Shown: positions 19,805 through 30,245 of the stretch, in pieces
Numbering within the stretch: position 1 is the first letter of the stretch
Layout of the letters: each line of letters starts with the position of its first letter
Assembly: GCA_947462335.1 (NCBI GenBank)
Contig: OX381720.1
Coordinates: 63,509,946 to 63,573,945 of the forward strand
From: Harmothoe impar
Lineage: Eukaryota > Annelida > Polychaeta > Phyllodocida > Polynoidae
DNA length: 64,000 nucleotides
Direction of reading: 5' to 3'
Translations under genes and position numbers: made by a program
The notes under the pieces: model-generated
What the model was told of the DNA's origin: nothing
The model's database searches: none
Seen by the model: the letters and a program-made list of their open reading frames with translations, nothing else

Positions 19805-21109
19805 ATGGCTTACGTACACGAGAGCAGTAACGAGTGCGCGCTCTCTGAGCTCGACCTGCACACCGTAGCGCCGACTCAGACTACTATCTTAAAGTCGTCT
19901 TTCCTGGGGATAGAAACAAAAAACTCTTTAGAGGATGGAGGTAACATAAATTTCACCATCAACAAGTCGCAAGAGTACACAGACCTGAACGAGAATTACC
20001 TTCATCTGGAATGTCAAGTGCTAAAGGACGGAGCGGCGATCGAGGACACCGACGCGGTAGCTCCGGTGAACAACTTGGCTCACTCGCTCTTCAAAGACGT
20101 CCAAGTCTCCATCGGCGGTTTCAAAGTGTCTGGCAACACCGAGACCTACCCTTACCGAGCTTACTTGGAAGGGTTACTCAACTACAACAAAGACGTGAAG
20201 GACGGCGTCATGAGCGCCCAGGGGTGGCATGAAGATACGCCCGGTCAGTTTGACACGTTGACTGACGCGAATGCGGGGTACAAAGCGCGCAAGAAGCTAA
20301 TCTCCAACAAGCGCTTTTCGCTGATGGCGCGACTGCACTTTGACCTGGCTCATCAACCGAAGCTCATCGTTGGAGAGACAGAAATCAATCTCACTCTGAA
20401 ACAAGCGGCGCCCTCTTTCTATCTGATGTGCGCCGCTGACGGAAGCTACAGCTTGAAGATCTACAAAGCAAAGCTCTACGTGCGACGCGTGCTGGTGGCG
20501 GACGCTGTAGCGGAAACGCACGAGAGAGCGGTGATAGAACACGGGCCCTTCGACTACCCGGTGAACAGAGTGGAGGTGACGACCTACGCCATCCCTCAAG
20601 GTAACAGAGATCACAGCTACACGCACTCCAACACAGGCCAGCTTCCCAAGTCGATGATGATTTGCTTCCTTGACCACGACGCCTTCAACGGTAGCTACAC
20701 CAAGAACCCGTTCGAGATGAAGCATTACGACATCAGCTCGCTTCAAGTGATAGTGAACGATCAGAAAGTGCCGAACGACGCCTACGTGCCCGACTTTAAG
20801 ACCAAAGCGGCCGTGAGAGAGTACTTGGCGCTACACACGGAAACGGGGATGTACGAGGGCGCGCGCTCCTGCGGTATTTCATACGATCAATTCCTGAACG
20901 GTTACACGGTGTTCCCCCTCGACTTAACCCCAGACAGATCGCACGACGGGTGTCGCGTGAACCTTATAAGAGCGGGTCAGCTGAGGGTGGAAGTCAGTTT
21001 CCGCTCGGCGCTACAAGCGACAACAACGGTGCTACTCTACTTGGTGTACGACAACGTCGTCGAGCTGACCCGAGATCGACACCCCGTCACCGACTACCAC
21101 ATGAACTGA
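19805..21109 (+). CDS. Major capsid protein, double jelly-roll (hexon-like)
   Basis: A 434-aa protein of the Polinton/adintovirus major capsid family, whose Caenorhabditis relative carries the name F54H12.2. Supporting segments are the N-terminal phrase SSNECALSELDLHTVAPTQT, a central VSIGGFKVSGNTETYPYRAY leading to a Tyr/Leu-rich helix (LEGLLNY), and late motifs LDHDAFNGSYTKNPFEMKHY and YEGARSCGISYDQFLNGYTV. These fit two beta-barrel domains with a long insertion. Its own TATA-like box and 5' gap suggest separate transcription. The frame is uninterrupted. The protease gene starts 29 bases downstream. Confidence 0.93.
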   Translation: MAYVHESSNECALSELDLHTVAPTQTTILKSSFLGIETKNSLEDGGNINFTINKSQEYTDLNENYLHLECQVLKDGAAIEDTDAVAPVNNLAHSLFKDVQVSIGGFKVSGNTETYPYRAYLEGLLNYNKDVKDGVMSAQGWHEDTPGQFDTLTDANAGYKARKKLISNKRFSLMARLHFDLAHQPKLIVGETEINLTLKQAAPSFYLMCAADGSYSLKIYKAKLYVRRVLVADAVAETHERAVIEHGPFDYPVNRVEVTTYAIPQGNRDHSYTHSNTGQLPKSMMICFLDHDAFNGSYTKNPFEMKHYDISSLQVIVNDQKVPNDAYVPDFKTKAAVREYLALHTETGMYEGARSCGISYDQFLNGYTVFPLDLTPDRSHDGCRVNLIRAGQLRVEVSFRSALQATTTVLLYLVYDNVVELTRDRHPVTDYHMN

Positions 21110-21138
21110 AGACAAGACGGCGGTACTCGGCGTATCGT

Positions 21139-21591
21139 ATGAACACGCTTGAAATAAGCAGAGTGTTGAAGGAAAACGTTCACACAAAACATCGTTTCCT
21201 CGGCGTTTTCTCTTGTGACACTATTCCGAAGAACCCTATCAAAGACACTTGTTTCGTGAGCAACACAGATCCGCAACATTTACCAGGTCAGCATTGGGTG
21301 GCGTTTTACGTGTCGAGCACGGGTGAAGTGTACTACTTTGATTCCTTCGGCTTACCGCCGCTGAGTGCGGAGTTCTTGTCTTTCGTGGAACGCTCTGCTC
21401 CGTTCAAGTGGCAAAGAAACCGCATTCAACTACAAGACACTTCTGCTGACACCTGTGGACCTCATTGCGTTCATTTCCTAATTGAAGCATGTCGAACAAG
21501 AAACCCCAAGAAGTGCGTCATGCGCATGAGCAAAATCCCAAAGCTGAGCGACCGGGCCGTGAGTCAGAAGCTATCGATGATGCTGTTGTGA
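21139..21591 (+). CDS. Adenain-like cysteine protease (C5/ULP1 clan)
   Basis: A 150-aa maturation protease. The catalytic set is visible: His52 in GQHWVAFY, Asp68 in YYFDSFG, Gln99 in IQLQD and Cys106 in DTCGPHC. This order and spacing are those of adenovirus-type proteases, and the length is close to Polinton norms. The first ATG in frame is 21139; a longer upstream reading would sit in the major capsid gene and is not favoured. Its last ~100 bases overlap the start of another frame. Family role: cleavage of minor virion proteins during particle maturation. Confidence 0.93.
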   Translation: MNTLEISRVLKENVHTKHRFLGVFSCDTIPKNPIKDTCFVSNTDPQHLPGQHWVAFYVSSTGEVYYFDSFGLPPLSAEFLSFVERSAPFKWQRNRIQLQDTSADTCGPHCVHFLIEACRTRNPKKCVMRMSKIPKLSDRAVSQKLSMMLL

Positions 21592-21788
21592 CGGGTTGTT
21601 GCGATGGCGGCCGTTTCATGGAGGCAAAGATTCTCTGCCTTGCCGAAATGGTGTTGGATTTATCCAAAGTCGTGCAATGTCTATTGGAGAGAAGTCGTCC
21701 GGGGTGTGGTGGTGCGAGTGACGGCGGCGTGAGACTTTGCGGCCTGTTGAGTTGCTGCAAATCGAAGAAGCAAGCTAAAAAAGCATAA
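21489..21788 (+). CDS. Small overlapping ORF, Cys-rich with polybasic tail, 99 aa
   Basis: I do not recognise this product. It starts at ATG 21489 inside the protease gene in another frame (103-base overlap) and continues 197 bases beyond it to just before two AATAAA signals. It has an amphipathic segment (ILCLAEMVLDLSKVVQCLLE) and ends LLSCCKSKKQAKKA, a dicysteine next to lysines that resembles an acylated, membrane-binding tail. The position between the protease and the poly(A) signals is consistent with a real last gene, but the frame could be fortuitous. Confidence 0.4.
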   Translation: MSNKKPQEVRHAHEQNPKAERPGRESEAIDDAVVTGCCDGGRFMEAKILCLAEMVLDLSKVVQCLLERSRPGCGGASDGGVRLCGLLSCCKSKKQAKKA

Positions 21789-21817
21789 ACTTGTGTGTTT
21801 TTTCTGATTGAAATGAA

Positions 21818-21830
21818 AATAAAGAATAAA
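21818..21830 (+). terminator. Tandem polyadenylation signals
   Basis: Two AATAAA hexamers (21818-21823 and 21825-21830) follow the last rightward frame and precede the right terminal repeat. They would end transcripts of the virion gene block. Confidence 0.6.
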
Positions 21831-21849
21831 ATGAAAAGAAAAGAAATTA

Positions 21850-22291
21850 TCTTGTTGTGTTTTTATTTCTATATATAAGTTACATAACTTTTTTTTTGTT
21901 TGTTTGTTTACAAACAGTCACGTGTCACGTGGTGTTGTTTACAAACAAGAGAGCCACGTGGTGTTGTTTACAAACAAACCCTAAGTAGGTCACGTTACCC
22001 TAGTTACCAGAATGCCAGCTTCTGATTGGCTGAGCCTAAGTAGGTCACGTGACGTAAGTAGGTCACGTTACCATGGTTACCAGAATGCCGGCCTCTGATT
22101 GGCTGAGAGCTTCTAAGTAGGTCAGTAGGTCACCCAGAATGCTGGCTTCTGATTGGCTGAGAGCCCTAAGTAGGTCACGTTACCATGGCAACGGGTCACG
22201 TGACCAAATGGAGGCCTCTGATTGGCTGCATGTCGATTGAGTAATAAACAGTACTTAACTATAGTCCCGTTCCGATACATACTATACTACT
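21850..22291 (-). repeat. Polinton 1 right terminal inverted repeat
   Basis: This is the inverse of 11778-12197, with a slightly longer inner end because of a T/G-rich insertion (about 21890-21905). It carries the same CCAAT, CACGTG and forkhead-like strings in mirror orientation. Confidence 0.85.
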
Positions 22292-22297
22292 AATTGC
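22292..22297. repeat. Polinton 1 target-site duplication, right
   Basis: AATTGC, identical to 11772-11777. Confidence 0.85.
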
Positions 22298-22368
22298 ATA
22301 CATACGGCTTCCAAAGGTTTTTATATGAACATGGATTTATCAAGCCTCAACCCCGGCTCAATGCTACA
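22298..22368 (-). repeat. LTR, part 2 (split by Polinton)
   Basis: On the minus strand this begins TGTAGCATTGAGCC and includes ATATAAAAACC, a TATA-like box. It joins the segment 11667-11777 across the Polinton insertion. Confidence 0.55.
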
Positions 22369-22439
22369 CTCCAGGGGTCTTTTGCACAACTAAGCTCCTC
22401 TCATGGGATGATAATACTTGCAACTATATTAGTCCCCCC

Positions 22440-22573
<134 letters not shown>

Positions 22574-22759
22574 GTTGGATACTTCAGGGCGGGAAGTATC
22601 CAGATATATTACCAGAGGGAGCTCTAGTCATTAGTTCCCATTCCACTCACTACTCGCTGGTGGGTCGCCACCCTCACTACTGTATCCACCTTCTCCGGCC
22701 ATATTGGCTGCTACCTCCCTCCAAACAAGACGGTCTTGTATTTATTTTTTTACCTCAAC

Positions 22760-23164
22760 ATGTTTACGTGCCAAGGGTGCCAAAGAGAGGTAGATGGGCG
22801 TTTAAAGGCCTGTAATTACTGTGGGTTACAGAAAGGTTTGGGCAAACCTAGTACCAGAAAACTCTCACTTCGTGACGAACTTGAGAGGGACTTGAGCAGA
22901 CTGGAGTCTGAATTGTTACCACAGGAGGAGGAAGGGGCAGTGGGAGGCAGCGAAGGGCATAGGAGGGCCGAGGGTTGGTCTCATCAGCTTAACTCTAGGA
23001 TGAATTCCCTGGAGGACAAATTTGGCCGACTTATTGTGTCCTTCGAGAAACTGACCGCAATACTGACCCCAGGACCGACGCCATTACCGCCGCCATTACC
23101 GCCGATTTTGCAGCACACTAGCAATAGGACTGATATATGTTCCTTTTCATTATATCCCTTGTAA
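22760..23164 (+). CDS. Small zinc-ribbon plus coiled-coil ORF (candidate)
   Basis: A 134-codon frame from ATG 22760. It opens with a possible zinc ribbon (CQGC, 13 residues, CNYC), then a charged coiled-coil-like stretch (RDELERDLSRLESELL; NSRMNSLEDKFGRLI) and a proline-rich end. This could be a retroelement gag-like or LINE ORF1-like remnant, or chance. No neighbouring pol frame is visible on this strand. Confidence 0.25.
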   Translation: MFTCQGCQREVDGRLKACNYCGLQKGLGKPSTRKLSLRDELERDLSRLESELLPQEEEGAVGGSEGHRRAEGWSHQLNSRMNSLEDKFGRLIVSFEKLTAILTPGPTPLPPPLPPILQHTSNRTDICSFSLYPL

Positions 23165-23484
23165 CAGTACATGTATGGCATTGTTGAGCCCATGCTCTAG
23201 TATTGGCCTATCAGTACACTTTGTCTTACACGCCATGATCTAAATATACCTCTCCATTGTCAATTATGTAATCTTTGCATTGAATCCATGGGACTTACAA
23301 CTGTACGTCGGGAGCTAAACAACTAATACTATCATCCAAGCAATGGTGACCACGTCCCTTAACAAATCAAATCAAGTGTAAGTCACTGGAAGTTAACACA
23401 ATGTTTTGTATTTGACATACGTATTGACATCACCTATGTTGCTCAACGCAAATGTATTGTTTCAGTGTCAGTCTTCATTATATT

Positions 23485-23490
23485 TTTATT
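23485..23490 (-). terminator. Polyadenylation signal of the GTPase gene
   Basis: AATAAA on the minus strand, about 123 bp downstream of the TAA at 23613-23615. Confidence 0.5.
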
Positions 23491-23612
23491 GGAAACTATC
23501 TATTCAATATAATTATCTTGATAGTCAAGAACTTACTTTGACAATTACATCATGACAAAGCAGTCCCGCCAGTATGGGGTATTACTTTAGCCATTTTTTT
23601 CTGTTCTAGCTA

Positions 23613-23888
23613 TTAGCCAAATGCTGATTTAGCAGTGGCAGCGCCGCCTAGTGCTACTATTCCACCAGCAGATGCTGCATAGATGGCTGTACCTGCTGCA
23701 AATGCTATATCAGCCGTCCCAAGTGTTGCAACTGATACTCCTGCAGCTACCCCGATCGTCAAAACCAATCCGCACGCACCCAAAACATATTTTGCGGTGA
23801 GTCTTCCACTCACATCAACAAGTGCAGTCTTGACAGCTTTCTCTATATCAGCCCTCATATCTTCCTGCACATCCGGATGAACCATGAC
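23613..23888 (-). CDS. AIG1/GIMAP-like GTPase gene, last exon
   Basis: This exon follows a good acceptor (TTTGTGTATTTACAG at its right edge) and ends in TAA. It encodes 91 residues: a short amphipathic helix (VQEDMRADIEKAVKTAL) and then an Ala/Gly/Val-rich hydrophobic tail (about residues 33-90, for example YVLGACGLVLTIGVAAGVSV). The tail could form one or two membrane helices, as in GIMAPs that anchor to membranes by a C-terminal hydrophobic segment. Its phase (0) matches the upstream exons at 24371-24550, 25475-25744 and 38865-38972. Codons are host-like. Confidence 0.6.
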   Translation of the reverse strand, partial: VMVHPDVQEDMRADIEKAVKTALVDVSGRLTAKYVLGACGLVLTIGVAAGVSVATLGTADIAFAAGTAIYAASAGGIVALGGAATAKSAFG

Positions 23889-24370
23889 CTGTAAATACAC
23901 AAATAATACATTGTCAAGTACTTTTTTACAATCATCGTCCTAAGGCCTTACCAGGGATGTGCAGACCAGAACCAATCAGTCTTCCTCTCTTTAAAGGACT
24001 CCATATATATTCCCCTATCCCTCCACCTTTGAAGTACATCTCTTTTCAGTAAAAAAAGTGTGTTTTACATAGGCTTTTTCACTGAAAAATTCTGAATATT
24101 TAACAACGTATAACTCTACTAACCCCATTTTCAAAACAAAAGGCAAAATCATTTAAGATCTAGTCATAGTATCAAAGGGGCCCAGGAGTATCTCATCACG
24201 TGATGCGACTCTGACGTCCAAAGCAGTGTTACCTCTAATCAATAACATAAGCATCTGAGAGAAGCACATGAGAAGTGTTAGGTTGATCGGAGCCATCCTA
24301 TGCTCTGGCAGAAATTATTTCTTCTTGAAAAAACGAATTTATTTCAGCATATTTAAATGTCAGTCTGTAC

Positions 24371-24550
24371 CTCCTTTGTCACTTTCCCAACAATAGTGGC
24401 AAGTTTTGCAGAATAGGGCTTAATCAAGACAACTATGTCTTTGTGCCGCAGTGGGCGTAATGCATCTTGAACCTTTCTCTGAAGATGTCGAGCCACAAAA
24501 CGGATGTTTTCTGGGAGGTTTTCAGCAAATTTCTTCTGCAATTTTTGGAA
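24371..24550 (-). CDS. AIG1/GIMAP-like GTPase gene, internal exon
   Basis: A 180-bp phase-0 exon with acceptor TTCTTTGACAG and donor GTACAG. It encodes a charged helical segment (FQKLQKKFAENLPENIRF, HLQRKVQDALRPLRHKD) typical of the helical region after an AIG1 GTPase domain. It lies between exons 23613-23888 and 25475-25744. Confidence 0.55.
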
Positions 24551-25474
24551 CTGTCAAAGAAGAAAGAATTATTCAAAGTATGGGCTAGACAAGAAACAAA
24601 TTGCAAAGTGTTTTAAGATATGTATGCATACCGCCACATCTACCCCTGTCTATCATGATGCCAATCACTAGGTGTCATTTTTTTCTGGAATGCGAGTATA
24701 GAGGTACTTTTTTCTTGAAGGAATGGGTTTTGTTACATTGCTCAACATTGTCATACCCAGGTTAGTCATAGAGGTATTGCGCAGACTAATGCTTAGTTAG
24801 AAGGACAAACTGATATTCACAAATCACAAATGCAATTTATTGCTGTCATCAATGCTGCCATCTAGTATATATTAGACAGTCTCATTCCCATATAGAACAC
24901 CAGATGGCTAATTGTATGTAATAAATACTTTCAAGAAGGTTTACACATTAAAGTGATCTATACATGTTGAAATAATCACAATTTTCAATCACACTATACT
25001 TTAGAAGTTTTGCGATTCAAACTTACAAGTAAACTCTGAATTAGAGCCAACAGAAATATATATATGATTCCCCTGACAGATGTTGTTCTAGGAATACTAA
25101 TATCTGTTCTGTGACAAGTAAATATGCAGATAAGCCACACTCCTACATATGTAGCTCTGAAACAATCTTGAATTAACTTTACTCATGGGTTAGACATGTT
25201 GAAGTGATGTGAAGCAGTTGGGTGTGGGATAATTGTTAAATTATTATTGTAAATAGTTATTTTCACGGAGGATTATACAATTATATCTCTGTTTCCAAAT
25301 AGAACATGGCTAACTAGAGTTGTCATGTTGCCTAAATAGGTGAGTAATATTGACATACCCTGATACTACGGTCATTCCTATAAACTAAAAAAGGATAAGG
25401 TTAGTTGGTGAGTATTGCTTGACCTGACTGACCTGGGTTGGTCGTATATGGGGCCAAAAAATCACTATGAATAC

Positions 25475-25744
25475 CTTTTCGAACTCCTTTGTCCGATGAC
25501 GTCCATTAGTTGTTGCAAGTATGAGTTGAATAATATTCTTTCTCTGAACATCTCGTCCATACTTTGATTTCTCAGAGCTGTTCACACCAATTACCCTCTT
25601 TTGAAATGTCTCATTTAGCAGCTTACCAAATGCAGACTTTGTCTTCCTTTCCCTCTCTAGGTGGCTGGATAGTGATGTTATATCCTGTGCGGACTCCATA
25701 TGTGTCAATATGACAAAACTATTGGCAGTGCCACCCTTGACTTC
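25475..25744 (-). CDS. AIG1/GIMAP-like GTPase gene, exon with TH(x)n motif
   Basis: A 270-bp phase-0 exon, acceptor GTAATTTCAG, donor GTATTC. It encodes the second half of the GTPase fold: NSFVILTHMESAQD corresponds to the conserved IVVFTHxD strand (G4 region) of AIG1 GTPases, and KRVIGVNSSEK to the G5-like RVxxxNN strand. Together with the upstream exon (DGIDGLLYVFN...RYTNIQRAAF) this supports an AIG1/GIMAP-like family assignment. GIMAPs are membrane GTPases with immune or cell-survival roles and are expanded in several invertebrates. The P-loop exon was not found, so the gene may be incomplete here. Confidence 0.6.
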
Positions 25745-25935
25745 CTGAAATTACAGTTAAAGTGTATTTTCATAATAAGCTGATGAACAGGGACTCGCGG
25801 GGGGTCAGATATAGGGAGGAGGGCTGGGGGGACAGATACGGGGAAGGGGGATAGGTCTATGGGGAGCAGATACTGCAGGGTGGGAGGCGACAAAGGCTGA
25901 CTGGGGGGAGGGGACAGAGGTTGGGGGAGGAGGAG

Positions 25936-26067
25936 ACAAAGGCTGGGTGGGAGGCAACAAAGGCTGGGTGGGAGGCAACAAAGGCTGGGTGGGAGGCAAC
26001 AAAGGCTGGGTGGGAGGCGACAAAGGCTGGGTGGGAGGCGACAAAGGCTGGGTGGGAGGCGACGAAG
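25936..26067. repeat. 21-bp minisatellite
   Basis: About six to seven units of GGGTGGGAGGCAACAAAGGCT with GAC/AAC variants. Because 21 is a multiple of three, both strands stay open and give heptapeptide repeats; these are not genes. Confidence 0.85.
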
Positions 26068-26069
26068 GA

Positions 26070-27970
26070 AAATATCCAAACATTGGCCATTATGCATGAG
26101 GGAATACCTACATAGTTAGGGATCATGGAAAAATGAGGTGGACTTCCATATCACATGGCTTTTGGTAAGGCACGGCCTCATTCCACACTGATGCTGAAAA
26201 CGAGCAGGGTCTGCAACAACACACTTAAAGGGCCAGAAACTGGCAATAACTTTGTTTTTTCATCCATGTTAATCACCTAGAATATGCTATTTTGTGAGGC
26301 CAACCCCAACAACTTTTTTTTTTTTTTAAAGGTCAAGGTCACTTAAATCAGGGTCATATGTATAGAATTAGAAGTTTGACAAAAATCAACCTTGGAAGGT
26401 CAATAAAGTTAACAAAAATGTTTATATCCACATCAATATCTGTCTGTGCATAGCATCAAATATATATGCAGTTTCAGAAAAAATGTGTTTGAAATCCATG
26501 TTATACAGTAAAGAGTAGGTTTATGCCTCTTGTCACTGTTAATATAAAATAGAAACTGCATATGAATAAACATATTGGTCTCAAATTGTGATAGAATTTC
26601 ATATACAGTTTATCATATTTAACTAACCCTTTAGGGCCTGGCATTGACTTTAGAAAATGCCATGGCTGGCTGAGCATTGTCTATATTTTATGCCATTGCT
26701 GGCCAAGCATCAATTATAGTCATCATAACTCTTTTGGATTCGGGAAAGTTTTCTGCAAAACATCTGGGCCCACCAGCAGCAAATACTTTCCTGGTCTGCC
26801 CTAATGGGTTAAAGTGGGTAAACACAAAATACTTTTTGAATGTGACCTTCATTAAGGTCAAGGCCACTTTTTTTTTTTTAAAGTGTTTTATTCGGGTAAA
26901 AGATAACAGTTCCAAAGTAATGTATCAACCTAGCTTGTGCACATTGCATTACCTCCGCTAGGGCCCCTTTCATGCCATAATTCACAAATATTTCTCTGAT
27001 TCAAGTATGACTTACACATTTTGTTTGCATATGACAATTATATACAGACTTAAAATACAGAATTCACATTAATTGTTCATGAAATTCATAATAATGAGGA
27101 CAATGAGATGAGATGAGAGGAGTATTGGATATGTAAAATTGAAGGATTATGCATGCTTAGTGGTAAAAATAAATACATTTCAGATAAAACAAGTGTCGTA
27201 ATTTTTCTTTATAGAAATCTTAAAAGACTTTAAGTCCTCAATTTCAGTATAAGGTAATTGCTTTAATTGCTTTAACTATTTTACATAGATATCTTAAACA
27301 ATTACTCTGGATTAAATCTACTATGAAGAAGTAAAGCATTTAGATCTGACCTTATCTGACCTTCATTGGTTTCAAGGTCATTAAAATAATAGCTATTGTA
27401 TGTGATACAACTTATGACTCATGACAGGAACATCTAACTTGTACAGTGTGTACAGATTTATTGTATTAGACTACAAGTCCATGTCGCTTTCCTCTCTTGA
27501 GCTGTCACTCATTTGCTGTTGAATCTCATTGTGCATCATATTGGCACAGTCATCCAGTTTACAGGCTGGTGTGCACTGCAACCAACTATCAACACAAGGG
27601 CATTTAGATTGCTGAGCAAGTGCAGGCCATCAATTCTAAGACTACCTCTTGGGCTGGAGAACCTCTCATCAAGTCAATTGATATATTGCCCAGATGTATA
27701 CGGTAGAGTAGATCACAATGTAATAGACTACTATTATAATGAAGCATATAGGAATATATAATATATAATTATGATGAACAACCAACACATGTTGATGGGT
27801 GCATTATGCGTATGGCTGGATATACCTGCCCTTTCTTTATTATATACAACAGTAAGTTTAAATTTCAACTGTCCCGGGCGCTGAGCATCCTTAGCGATCA
27901 CCCACCAACCCTGGTGTGTGACAAATGAACTACCACGACCCCTGCGTCAGCGCGTCCTAGAAAAGGGGGT
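26070..27970. other. Intronic sequence without supported gene
   Basis: AT-rich, with two T-rich tracts and repeated AGGTCAAGG strings near 26327, 26855 and 27373. No coding potential is supported. Confidence 0.5.
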
Positions 27971-27977
27971 GTGGCAC

Positions 27978-28451
27978 CTATACAAAGTAATATACACATA
28001 TAACCGCCAAGGCTCTTATATACACAATATTTGTGCCTTCAATGATCCAACCACGATCTTGAGGGTTTGGACTTACTGGGAATGGTTCAAGGCTTCTTCT
28101 CCAGATTGCTGCTTGGTAGTTAGCCCTGAGGTAATGCTTGTAGAAACAGTCCTCACATGGTGGCAATTGCCCAGACTCAACATCACCACGCTTGACCCTG
28201 AACAGGTCATATCTCAACTTATTCACCTTCTGGATCTTCAATCTGGCTGCATACATTTTGCATACACATACAAATTCTTGCAGAAGTGTGAACAAGTCAG
28301 GGGTCATTGTCCAGTGTTTTCCTACAGTTTGCATGACAGTTTGCATGTTTTTGTCCTTCATTAGAATCTTCAGACTGCTGATTTTCCCTTGTCTAGCAAA
28401 AGCACTTACACTGTCGCAGCCAGTGAATGCATGCATGTCAATGAGCACCAC
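27978..28451 (-). pseudogene. Uncharacterised repeat-associated ORF with HAFTGCDSVSAF motif
   Basis: A 157-codon minus-strand frame with no upstream initiation context. Recognisable pieces are HAFTGCDSVSAFARQGK, LPPCEDCFYKHYLRANYQ and IWRRSLEPFP. I recall this combination from many uncharacterised, multi-copy invertebrate predicted proteins. The GCD...GKG part loosely resembles the helix-hairpin-helix of FEN1/XPG nucleases, which is only a suggestion. The frame is probably a fragment of a dispersed element, since part of it is repeated at 28575-28690. It sits in the GTPase intron. Confidence 0.45.
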
Positions 28452-28574
28452 TAACCAATGTGGGGCTCGTTAAGCATTAGTAATTTGGTATAATTTCTTC
28501 AATTATTTTAGAAGTTTACACTATATAAACTAGTTACCGTAATTTTCTTCAGTGGAGCTATCATTAATTACCTG

Positions 28575-28690
28575 TTGTATAAATTCCAGCAGAAGTGTGA
28601 ACAAGGCAGGGGACATTGTCCAGTCTTCTCTACTGTTTGCACTGCAGTTTACATGTTTTTTGTCCTTGTGTTGAATGCCTGGATGTATAA
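28575..28690 (-). repeat. Partial duplicate of the 28-kb ORF
   Basis: AGCAGAAGTGTGAACAAGGC...GGACATTGTCCAGT...TTTTTGTCCTT resembles 28270-28360 in the same orientation with several changes, showing a local tandem duplication or two insertions of one family. Confidence 0.6.
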
Positions 28691-29132
28691 TCAGCCTATG
28701 GGCAAGGAGCCTCTTGGAGTCATGCTCAGATTCCTATCAGACACTTATTCAAGTCATTTATTCACCACTTGTATATGTCAAATGTAGCTTTCCCATATAA
28801 CCTTCTACACTAAGATGTACACATTCTATGCACAAACGTCATTAATGTTAAAACAATACTTGCATGCTTGAGCTTTATCAATGATCAGAATTTTTAAGGT
28901 CCTGTCATCTATTATGTCTACAGTCAAACAACTCTTTAGGAATCTGGAGTTATACCAGGTGGGTCCACCATTTTAAATGTCGCTGGTTGAGGTTAAACCC
29001 ACTGTTGAGACATACCACTATGGGTACAAATAGGGGACAAACAGGGGACAGACCTGTCACAGTCTTGTCAGCTCTTATCAGTGCTTGTCGCCGTAACCAG
29101 GGCACCACCCTCCTGACCCCTATATATGAAAA

Positions 29133-30018
29133 TCACAACATGCCTGGTTCCAAATTATTGTTTTGATAACTATTATATGAAATGGTTTTAAGGACGCTAG
29201 GAGTAGTAGCCCTATATCCTGTATCTATCCACCTGCCCATCCGACTGTGGGCGGTAAGGATTAGTCCGGGTTTTGCATATAGCCACCTGATGGCACATGG
29301 CAGTCCACAGCTCAGACTGAAACTCCCTCCTCTGATCACTATGCAGCATCAAAGGAGCTCCAAAATGAAGAATCCAACCCTTCACCAATGCCTCTGCACA
29401 GATAGCCACGGTGTGATCCTCCAAGGGATAAACCCTCGTGTATTTCGTATAGTAGTCATAGACAACCATCATACACGTGTTCCCTTTCTGAGCTGGTTTA
29501 ATATCCACAGCTATATGGGTGAACCTCACCTCGAACAGCTTCTGCTGTAAAGGTAATTTCCCGACTCCTGGACTGGGCTTCCCCATACAGCAGGCCAGAC
29601 ATGTAGCAATCCCCCACAATAGATCCCCGACATCCCCGGCCAATAGTATTACAAGCCTACTCAACCTTTCCAGAGAGTATTTCTTCCCAAAGTGACCACT
29701 CAATGTGTCCATGTAGAGGATATCTCGCCGCATTGCAGTCAGGATTACCATTTGTAATACCCTCCACTTCCCTGGACAGGTTTTCCATCTACATAGTAAT
29801 GCGTCACTCATTTCCAGCTCAGTAAACTGAGCCAGAAACCGCCGCATTTCCCAATTTTCCAGTGATATATGGGCCTCTGGGCAGATGCCTCTAGGAACTA
29901 GTTCCCTCAACGGGGCAATGGTGGGATCAGCCATTTGATATGTCCTTATAGTCTCACTAGACCAGTTCAGCAGGTTCTGCAACAACCCGTCATAAGGCAA
30001 ATGTATACTCACCACCAC
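29133..30018 (-). pseudogene. Gypsy integrase remnant
   Basis: The frame 30018-29212 covers a zinc-binding N-terminal region (SGHFGKKYSLERLSR) and the core: HIAVDI holds the first Asp, HSDQRREF the second, and the usual VERFN Glu motif appears as VDRYRI after QSDGQ, so the catalytic Glu is not evident. The frame ends there in a stop, and a related short frame follows to 29133. Compare the younger copy at 49050-50327. Confidence 0.7.
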
Positions 30019-30245
30019 TGCATTGTGAGCTCAACAGTCCCCATAGTCCCATTGCACGCATCTGGGTATCAGACGTCTACTGCTTCGTGCCCGCCAGGTG
30101 CTGGATATGAGAGTTTTCCAGACCCGACTCGCTCAGATGGTTTAGCCACCGACCGATCATCCCCTCCGCATCCTTAAAATTAAGGAGCCACCTCAGGGCA
30201 GAATGATCAGTCCGCAATGTGAAATTACCACCGTACAAGAAGTGC

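Larger units (their letters stand above)
11778..22291 (+). mobile_element. Complete Polinton/Maverick (adintovirus-like) element lacking polB
   Basis: The element is 10,514 bp, bounded by inverted termini beginning AGTAGTATAGTATGTATCGG on both strands and by a perfect AATTGC target duplication. It encodes a chromodomain retroviral-type integrase, FtsK/A32-type ATPase, penton, major capsid protein, adenain-like protease and several small virion-type proteins, all uninterrupted. Most Polintons are 15-20 kb and encode a protein-primed DNA polymerase B; none is present here in any frame. The intact frames, near-identical terminal repeats and perfect duplication indicate a young insertion. It lies inside an LTR of an unrelated minus-strand retroelement. 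Confidence 0.9.

Noticed and set aside
25705..26126. Proline- or valine-rich repeat frames at the minisatellite
   Set aside because: A 21-bp repeat keeps several frames open on both strands; there is no gene context.
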